Source of the DNA: Calothrix sp. PCC 7716
GTDB taxonomy: Bacteria > Cyanobacteriota > Cyanobacteriia > Cyanobacteriales > Nostocaceae
Length of the DNA: 64,000 nt
NCBI RefSeq assembly: GCF_019977735.1
Contig: NZ_AP025018.1
Coordinates: forward strand, 186,001-250,000
Reading direction: 5' to 3'
The position numbers and the translations under genes are program-made. Below are positions 18,717 through 26,500 of the stretch, one piece after another (the first letter of the stretch is position 1; each line of letters opens with the position of its first letter). The notes beneath the pieces are model-generated. The model saw only the letters and a program-made list of their open reading frames with translations, was not told the DNA's origin and ran no database searches.

Positions 18717-20711
18717 ATGAATGGTACAACAATTCACAATTGGTTTGACGCAAACCAGTGTTACTTATCAGCAGCAAGTGCCTTGGTGCGCTATGAGATA
18801 GAGAAATACACTGTCAAGTCGCAGGATGAAACTGATCAAGAACAAGAAAATGCACTGCTACAAGCTTTGCAAGAAGCAACTGTTGCCATGCCAGAAGCAG
18901 CAGCATTAGATAAAGTATGCAGAATTTTTGGTCTGTCCAACTTTGAATCTAATATATTGTTAATGTGTGCCTGCATGGAGTTTAGCGGCGACTTTGGTGG
19001 TTTATGTGCCGCAGCTCAAGGAGACACGCAGCGAGCTTACCCGACGTTTAGTTTAGCCTTAGCAGCATTAAGAGATGCTCATTGGGACGCGATTGCACCT
19101 CATGCTCCGTTACGTCATTGGCGCCTGATTGAAATGGGGGAGGGTCGCGCACTGACTCTATGTCCCTTAAGGATTGACGAACGGATTTTACACTATCTCG
19201 TCGGTACAGAGTATATTGACGAACGCTTAGTCGGTATTATTGAGCCGTTATCTGAAGTTGGAAATTTGGCGCCATCACACTCTCAATTAGTAGAGCAAAT
19301 ATCACTCTTGTGGACGCACGCAAAAGAAGTATCAGGGGCGCCAATATTACCCATTGTACAATTGTGTGGACTTGAACCAACAACTAAGCGGGCGATTGCA
19401 GCAAATGTTTGTAAAAAGCTGGGTGTTGATTTGAGTATAATACCCGCTCAACTTGTACCATCCGCACAAGGCGAAATGGAAGTTTTGATTCGACTGTGGG
19501 AGCGGGAGACAATATTAAGTGGAGGCGCCTTACTGGTAGACTATGACATCGACACAACAGACCAAGCGCGCTCTTCATCAGTTAGACGTTTCATTGAGCG
19601 AGTCAACGGTTTTTTGTTTGTAACTAGTCGGGAACGGGTGTCCAACGTCCAACGCCCAATAGTTAGTTATGATGTTCACAAACCCACTATCGAGGAGCAA
19701 ACAGTACTTTGGCAAGGTACTTTAGCTGACCTTGCACCCCAATTAAACGGACAAGTAAACAGATTAGTCGCTCAGTTTAACCTTAGCCCCTCGACAATTC
19801 GCGCAGCTTATACTGAAGCAGCAGGCAAGTTGAGTCAAAGTCCGGAAAAAGATTTGGTCAATATTTTGTGGGATGCTTGCCGAATGCAGGCACGTCCGCG
19901 ATTAGATGAACTTGCCCAGCGAATCACCCCCACAGTCAATTGGCAAGATTTAGTGTTACCAACCGCGCAGCAACAAATGCTACATGAAATTGCAGCACAT
20001 GTACGACAAAGAGCTATTGTGTATCAATCTTGGGGATTTGCAGCTAAAAATGCGCGTGGACTAGGAATTAGTGCTTTATTTGCAGGTACTAGCGGTACGG
20101 GTAAAACACTGGCAGCAGAGGTGTTAGCTTCGGAGTTGCGTCTTGATGTTTATCGCATTGATTTATCATCAGTTGTCAGTAAATACATTGGTGAGACAGA
20201 GAAAAATTTGCGACAAGTATTTGACGCAGCAGAAGAAGGGGGAGTTATTCTACTATTTGACGAAGCTGACGCTTTGTTTGGTAAGCGTAGCGACGTTAAA
20301 GACAGCCATGACCGTCATGCCAACATTGAGGTTAGCTACCTGTTGCAACGTATGGAATGCTACCCAGGTTTAGCAATTCTGACAACCAACCTCAAAAGTT
20401 CGCTCGATACCGCTTTTATGCGACGCATCCGCTTTGTAGTTCAATTTCCCTTCCCAGACACTGCTCAACGCGCGGAAATATGGCGCCGTATTTTTCCAAA
20501 GAACACCCCAACCGAAGGTTTAAATGCTACCAAATTGGCGCAACTAAGTGTTTCTGGTGGTAATATTCGCAACATCGCCTTAAATGCTGCATTCCTCGCT
20601 GCTGACGCTGAAGAACCCGTGCAGATGAAACATGTATTACATGCCGCACGCACAGAATATACTAAATTAGAAAAATCATTGACCGATTCCGAAATTGGTG
20701 GTTGGATATAA
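18717..20711 (+). CDS. Pvc15-like AAA+ ATPase of the injection system
   Basis: A 664-residue protein. The C-terminal AAA+ module (about 400-664) has Walker A GTSGTGKT (about 456-463), Walker B ILLFDEADALFG (about 510-521), sensor and arginine-finger segments (AFMRRIRFVVQFPFP). The large N-terminal region (about 1-390) is the divergent 'ATP-binding protein' extension seen in eCIS Pvc15 proteins. In characterised eCIS this ATPase is needed for particle assembly or cargo loading but is not part of the mature particle. The 132 bp between it and the Pvc16-like gene contain no feature I can identify. Confidence 0.88.
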   Translation: MNGTTIHNWFDANQCYLSAASALVRYEIEKYTVKSQDETDQEQENALLQALQEATVAMPEAAALDKVCRIFGLSNFESNILLMCACMEFSGDFGGLCAAAQGDTQRAYPTFSLALAALRDAHWDAIAPHAPLRHWRLIEMGEGRALTLCPLRIDERILHYLVGTEYIDERLVGIIEPLSEVGNLAPSHSQLVEQISLLWTHAKEVSGAPILPIVQLCGLEPTTKRAIAANVCKKLGVDLSIIPAQLVPSAQGEMEVLIRLWERETILSGGALLVDYDIDTTDQARSSSVRRFIERVNGFLFVTSRERVSNVQRPIVSYDVHKPTIEEQTVLWQGTLADLAPQLNGQVNRLVAQFNLSPSTIRAAYTEAAGKLSQSPEKDLVNILWDACRMQARPRLDELAQRITPTVNWQDLVLPTAQQQMLHEIAAHVRQRAIVYQSWGFAAKNARGLGISALFAGTSGTGKTLAAEVLASELRLDVYRIDLSSVVSKYIGETEKNLRQVFDAAEEGGVILLFDEADALFGKRSDVKDSHDRHANIEVSYLLQRMECYPGLAILTTNLKSSLDTAFMRRIRFVVQFPFPDTAQRAEIWRRIFPKNTPTEGLNATKLAQLSVSGGNIRNIALNAAFLAADAEEPVQMKHVLHAARTEYTKLEKSLTDSEIGGWI

Positions 20712-20801
20712 CCCAATATCAGAAACTCGACTAAAGTCTAAAACACCGAAGGTTGTGTAGGTAAGATAATATATTAATTTACCATTGGCAAGTTGTGAGC
20801 A

Positions 20802-21938
20802 ATGAAAAAACGGCTGCAAGTACCCCAAAAACTTAGCCCCAAAGCCTCTAATTCAGAATTAGAGCAAAGCCGTTTGCAGTTGCGCTCTTCAACTGGTAAA
20901 GCTAAAAGTAACTTGGGTAAGGTAAGGACGCAGGTAACAGAGAATCAAGAATTTAAACAGCATCAGATAGAAGCAACGAAATTAAAAATACAAGCGAAGC
21001 ATGGCACTATCACCTCGCAAGGACAGGAACGGTTGACTGTATTACAGGCGAAGATGGATAGTGTGTTGCAGAATAAAGTTGGACAATCTAGTAAAAATGT
21101 TTTGCAACGGGTAAAGTCAAACGATAAGGGCAAGGCGCCTGTAAACGAAAAAGATAAAGATAAAGATAAAGGTAAAGGTAAAGCAGCGTCCAAAGCCTCA
21201 GCAGAAAAAGAGGCATTCTTAAAAAAATATCCAGTCGCTAAGAAATTAGTAGCTGGAATAAACGAAAAATCAGAAGCTAAAGAAATCCTAACAAACCTTT
21301 TCAAAAACTTTAAAAATATTGGTTTTAAGTACACGATGGTAAATAAGAGCCATGAAAAACTCTTAGAAGGAGCCTTAGAAGGAGATTGTCAGACATTAGC
21401 GCGCGCATTTAAAGCGGTAGCAGAAGGATATTTTGGAATACAAGGTGTAAAAGTTGGTGACGATCAAAGCAGCATCAAAAAACCATTTATAAGTGAAGCT
21501 GGAAAAACTCCATATCAAGGCAAAGATCCAAATTGTGATAACGGCAAACGGTGGTTCTTCCAAAACCATTATTGGGCTGTTTGGAACGGACAAATTTTTG
21601 ATGTTTTATTCCTCAGCGACAAGAAACCTGAAGCTGATATGGCAAGGCAGAAAGACCCACTTAAATCAATGCTAATGCCTGAACAAGAGTACTATGAAAC
21701 AGAAAAAGGAAAAATAGTCTATCCATATGCAAATAAATATTCCACTGCTGAACTAACAATGTTTGAAAAACTGAAAAACTTAGTAAATAACCTTGGTAGA
21801 TGGTTATACAGAGATATCAGTGGAGTCACAAATAAAATTCGGTCTATATTTGCCAGAGGTGGAAACAACAACAGCGATTTTGAAGCTCTAATACGAGAAG
21901 TAGAAATAAACCGAGCTAACCAGGCTGCATCAAAGTAA
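20802..21938 (+). CDS. Candidate eCIS effector with transglutaminase-like Cys-His-Asp core
   Basis: A 378-residue protein that I cannot assign to a named family. Residues 1-140 are Lys/Gln/Ser-rich and probably disordered or coiled-coil, with a KDKDKDKGKGK tract (about 108-118). From about 155 a folded domain follows, with Cys196 in EGDCQTLARAF, His246 in FFQNHYWAVW and Asp257 in GQIFDVLF. This order and spacing match the Cys-His-Asp triad of transglutaminase/papain-fold enzymes. The position as first gene of the cargo cassette, after the AAA+ ATPase, suggests a delivered effector. Target and reaction (amidation, deamidation or proteolysis) are unknown. Confidence 0.55.
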   Translation: MKKRLQVPQKLSPKASNSELEQSRLQLRSSTGKAKSNLGKVRTQVTENQEFKQHQIEATKLKIQAKHGTITSQGQERLTVLQAKMDSVLQNKVGQSSKNVLQRVKSNDKGKAPVNEKDKDKDKGKGKAASKASAEKEAFLKKYPVAKKLVAGINEKSEAKEILTNLFKNFKNIGFKYTMVNKSHEKLLEGALEGDCQTLARAFKAVAEGYFGIQGVKVGDDQSSIKKPFISEAGKTPYQGKDPNCDNGKRWFFQNHYWAVWNGQIFDVLFLSDKKPEADMARQKDPLKSMLMPEQEYYETEKGKIVYPYANKYSTAELTMFEKLKNLVNNLGRWLYRDISGVTNKIRSIFARGGNNNSDFEALIREVEINRANQAASK

Positions 21939-22018
21939 ATAAATTATTCAATTCGATGGCACCATCTAAAAAATGTTGATTTTAACCCATATAAACTAGC
22001 TTAGGAGAATTAAGTGAG

Positions 22019-23401
22019 ATGATGAGCGAACGCATGATGCTTAAGCGCAATAAAACAGCCACATCAAATTTGGCGAGCTTATCATTAACCTCCCCCACAT
22101 CTCCAACGCTGGGAAATCCAACGCGCGGATTTGGTATACAAGCGGCGCCTCACGAATCATCAAATCAGCATTCCTCGCAGCCTGACCGTGAGCAGTTGCC
22201 AAAGGAAGATGTATTCAAACAACACCCTGTAGAGCCTAATATTAGTCAAATTTCAATGCGTCCACAGGCAAAACTTACTCTGAGTGAAGCAGGTAGCTCC
22301 CCCATTTTCTCAAATCTTGTGAGAAATCCGGGTTATGTACAAAGGGTGGAGTCAAATTCTCCGAAGAAACCTAAGAAGCTATATGAAGATGACATAAATA
22401 TAATTTATAATCAGTTTACAAAAAGAACAGGTAAGCTGAAAGAAATCGTATGGGAAAAACATTTAGATGCAATTGCGGATGTTTGTAAGAAGAACAAATA
22501 TACAATAGCCATACGTGAAACAGGTCCATTATCGATAAAAAGAATAGCGCAGGGAGCAAAAGCAAAGCCTCATACTATACTAGAAAAATCAATTAAAGAA
22601 AGCTCGCTAAAAAAAGGTTACGAAGACGAGGCTAAAGACATCTTAAAGAAACTAGAAAAATTAGACTTAGACGGTTTCGTTGGGCATTGGAATGAGGCAG
22701 GGAAGTTAATTGGTATAAGAATTGACAAAATTCCAAGAAATATTAAGAGAAGATTTAAATTAATTGTGAAAGAACGAGATAGAATCGCTTTTGTTCCCTT
22801 AGATTTGGAAAAGAATGATGGTGGTAAAGCAATTAGAAAGCTGAAAATAACACCAGATTGGAAAAAATATTTATACACAGGCGATTATGATCTCCACGAG
22901 GTTTATTCCCACAAAGGCGGCGGCAGCGGTCAAATTCCAGAAGCTACACCAGAGAAGGTAAAATTACTGAATCAACTTAATGAGGGTATTCAAAAGAGTG
23001 GGGAACACTCCAAGATGCGAGAAGGCAAAGCAAAATTGGATGACAAGACCAAGACAATTCATGTAAGTGGTGATCATGCAATGTTCCAGCATGGTGACCA
23101 AGCTACATATCGAAAGAATCAGCATTTAGAAGCGAAGGCGTTGGAGCAAGATGTTGCTAAAGTTGCTAAACTTGTACAGGCAGTCGCTACAGAATCTGAC
23201 GAGCCAATAGCGTGGTGCAAAAATGGAAACTGGTTTGTAACACTAAATAAACAAGAGCATGACATTTTCCGAACTAAACACGGACTTAAGAAGCCTCATA
23301 CTTGGACACCGAAAGAAGATAAAAGGACTAAAGACGGAGACAAAAGGACTGAGCAGTATCATGGGCACGAAAAAGCCAAAACTAGAAAAAAGGTTAATTA
23401 G
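22019..23401 (+). CDS. Candidate eCIS effector resembling edema factor/CyaA/ExoY nucleotidyl cyclases
   Basis: A 460-residue protein. The leader (about 33-90: PTRGFGIQ, then ISMRPQAKLTLSEAG) is shared with the DUF4157 toxin encoded next. The C-terminal part (about 125-420) has, in order, the sequence landmarks of class II toxin cyclases: IRETGPLSIKRIAQGA (compare FRxxxPLxxxLIxxG), Lys183 and Lys190 seven residues apart (as K58/K65 in CyaA and K346/K353 in edema factor), an Asp289-x-Asp291 pair in YTGDYDLHEV (the metal-binding D-x-D), and a QHG motif with His358 followed by D-Q. The reaction would be ATP, or another NTP, to its cyclic nucleotide. AGGAG lies 11 bases before ATG 22019. This is motif-level recognition and needs a profile search. 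Confidence 0.6.
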   Translation: MMSERMMLKRNKTATSNLASLSLTSPTSPTLGNPTRGFGIQAAPHESSNQHSSQPDREQLPKEDVFKQHPVEPNISQISMRPQAKLTLSEAGSSPIFSNLVRNPGYVQRVESNSPKKPKKLYEDDINIIYNQFTKRTGKLKEIVWEKHLDAIADVCKKNKYTIAIRETGPLSIKRIAQGAKAKPHTILEKSIKESSLKKGYEDEAKDILKKLEKLDLDGFVGHWNEAGKLIGIRIDKIPRNIKRRFKLIVKERDRIAFVPLDLEKNDGGKAIRKLKITPDWKKYLYTGDYDLHEVYSHKGGGSGQIPEATPEKVKLLNQLNEGIQKSGEHSKMREGKAKLDDKTKTIHVSGDHAMFQHGDQATYRKNQHLEAKALEQDVAKVAKLVQAVATESDEPIAWCKNGNWFVTLNKQEHDIFRTKHGLKKPHTWTPKEDKRTKDGDKRTEQYHGHEKAKTRKKVN

Positions 23402-23520
23402 GCTAATCGCTAATTTATTAGACTTTTGGCTAATTGCTTCATAAACACAGTGGCATTATCCTAGATATTTGTACTGGCAAGATATTTATTAACCTACTGC
23501 TTGGGCATGAGGAGAAAGAA

Positions 23521-26500
23521 ATGAGAGAACGAGTAGGTAAAGGTAAAAAAGATACCGCGAATTCCTTCTCAATATCTACACTCAAGCAACCGACGCGCGG
23601 CTTCGGCTTAGAGTCATCTCATGTCATGCCCAAAGCTGCTAGTGAGCAACAAGCAGCAAAAAAAACTCCTAGCCAAGGCTTTGACTTTAACCGCATATCA
23701 ATGCGTCCCCAAGCAAAGCTCACAGTTAATAAACCAGGAGACGTTTACGAGCAAGAAGCAGATAAAGTTGCACAACAAGTAATGCAACGGATGAGTAACC
23801 CTGCTGGCTCGCAAAAATTACAAAGACAATCGGCGCAACAACAAGAGGAAGAAGAAAAATTACAAACCAAATCTCTGGCTAATTCCATCACTCCACTTCA
23901 ACGTGAGGCAATGCCAGAAGAAGACGAACAACAAAAATTACAAACCAAATCTCTGGCTAATTCAATTACCCCACTGCAACGCGAAGCTGTGCCAGAAGAA
24001 GACGAACAACAAAAATTACAAACCAAATCTCTGGCTAGTTCCATCACCTCACTACAACGTGAGGCAATGCCAGAAGAAGACGAACAAGAAAAAGTACAAA
24101 CTAAATCTCTGGCTAATTCCATCACCCCACTGCAACGTGAGGCGGCGCCAGAAGAAGACGAACAAGAAAAAGTACAAACTAAATCTCTGGCTAATTCCAT
24201 CACTCCACTACAACGTGAGGCAATGCCAGAAGAAGAGGAACAAGAAAAATTACAAACTAAATCTCTGGCAAATTCCATCACCCCACTACAACGTGAGGCA
24301 ATGCCAGAAGAAGAGGAACAAGAAAAAGAAAAATTACAAACCAAATCTCTGGCAAATTCCATCACCCCACTACAACGTGAAGCAGTGCCAGAAGAAGAGG
24401 AACAAGCACAGATGAAACCGATGGTGCAGCGTAAGTCAGGAGAAACTGGCACGGCGCCCGCTTCGGACGTGGAAAGTTCTATCAAAGGGGCGCGCGGAGG
24501 CGGGCAACCGATGGGGGATGAGATTCGGCAACCGATGGAACAGGCGTTTGGTACTGACTTTAGTGGCGTAAAAATCCATACAGATTCTCGTTCTCACGAC
24601 CTTAACCAATCGGTTCAAGCCCGCGCGTTTACAACAGGAAATGATATTTTCTTCCGTCAGGGGGAATACTCACCTGGAAGTAATGGAGGAAAGGAGTTAC
24701 TTGCCCATGAGTTAACTCACGTTGTTCAGCAAAATGGTGGTGGCGCCGTTCAGAAGAAATCCGTTTCTACAATCGCTCGAAAGGAAAATAAAGTACAAGC
24801 AAAAGCTTCTCCAACTTCATCTTCAAAAAAAGCACCCGTCTCTAATCCCACATCAGTAAATAATCCCAAAGATAATCAAAAAAAAACTGAACCCGATAAA
24901 CAAGAGCAAAAAGAAAACCCAGACGCAAAGGCTAATGTTGAAAAAGGCGAACAGGGTAAGTCTTCTGAGAAAAAAGGTGGGTTGACGGCGCCACCACCTA
25001 ACGGTAATGGAAATGGTGCGGCAACAGATGCATCTCCTGGTGGGAGTGGGGCAGGAGCATCAGGAAATCCATCGGAAAATAAGAACGGAAAGGACGAACA
25101 AAAACAACAGTCAACTGACTTAAAGAAAGATTCTCCGGAAGGAGCTTCTGGTCAGGCGCCAGAGAAGTCAGCCAAGAACGAGGAAAATCCCCAGAAGCAA
25201 GCTGAGGGAGATAAACAAGAACAAAAGCCAACTGATTCAAAGGCAGGTGCTGAAAAAGGAGCTTCGGAGGATAAATCTGGGCCAGAAGGCGCCGGGGGAG
25301 AAGTAGTTGGAACTGTAGCAGGTGTAATGGCTGGGGTGCCAGCAGCACAAGGTGATGTAAGTACTGGGGTGCCAGGGGCACAAGGAAATGTAAGTACATC
25401 TGGGTCAAAAACAGATGCGACATCAACAACTGGGGGTGGTGAAAAGGCGCCAGCTTCCGCCGAAGAAGACCCAGAATTTCAAGCGGTAGTAAACACAACA
25501 AAAGAAGTTGCTGAAACGCAAAAGGAACACGAACCATCTGAAAGTAAAGCAAAAGAAGCTCAAGATGCTGCCGTACCTCCAGGCAATGAAGTTGACAGTA
25601 AAGCGCAAGCCAATCAAGTTGGTGAGATGGAGCAAGCCGAAACTCCAGCATTTGACGCAGCAGGTTTTAAAGCCAAGCTGATGGAGCGCATTGCTGATAT
25701 GGCGCCTAAGAACCTGAAAGAGGCTGACAATTTTAAGGATAATAACAAACTTGATTCGGTTAAGGGCGATTTAAGTGGCAAGGTTGAAGAAGAGCAAAAA
25801 TCCTCTCAAGGTCAACTCGAAGAGAAAACAAAAGAAAAACCTGATACCAGTGGCATTGAGGCAAAACAAGTAACACCTCTGCCACAAAATGAGCCAGGGA
25901 AAGCTCCATCAGAAATTGGTGCAGAAAAGGCTGCTCCCAAGCCGAAAGGAGAAAGTGAAGTTGAGGCGCCTCTCCAAGAAGACAGTAAAAAGCTCGACGA
26001 TAAAATGTCTGAGAATAATATTACTGAGGAGCAGTTAAAAAATTCCAACGAACCAGAATTCCAACAAGCGGTAGCAGCGAAGAAAGAGTCTCAAGACAAT
26101 GCTACACAAGCTCCTCAACAGTATCGCAACTCAGAACAACAAATAATCTCAAATGCTCAAGCCACTGCTGAAACCACAGCGCAACAGCATCTTGAAGGAA
26201 TGCACGATGTCCGCACTCAACACCTGAATGAGGTTTCAGACAAACAGGTCGGAGGCAAGGGCAAAGACGAGGAAGCACGGACTAAGGTCGCTGGCGATAT
26301 TAATCAGATATACGAAAAAACCAAAACGGAAGTTGAAAAAACACTCGGCGATCTAGATGGTCAAGTTCAGCAAGCGTTCGATGCTGGTGCAGCAGAAGCG
26401 AAAAAGGCATTTGAGGATGATGTCTCCAAGCGGATGAGCGATTATAAGAAAAAGCGTTATGGTGGCATGTGGGGTTGGACAAAATGGATACGAGACCAAT

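Noticed and set aside
23434-23520. TTG-initiated extension of the DUF4157 toxin
   Set aside because: ATG 23521 has AGGAG at the right distance and begins a leader comparable to the neighbouring cargo protein.
23898-24485. Long open frames on both strands across the toxin repeats
   Set aside because: They are shadows of the seven 78-bp repeats; composition is unlike real proteins (Cys/Ser-rich or Lys/Asn-rich).
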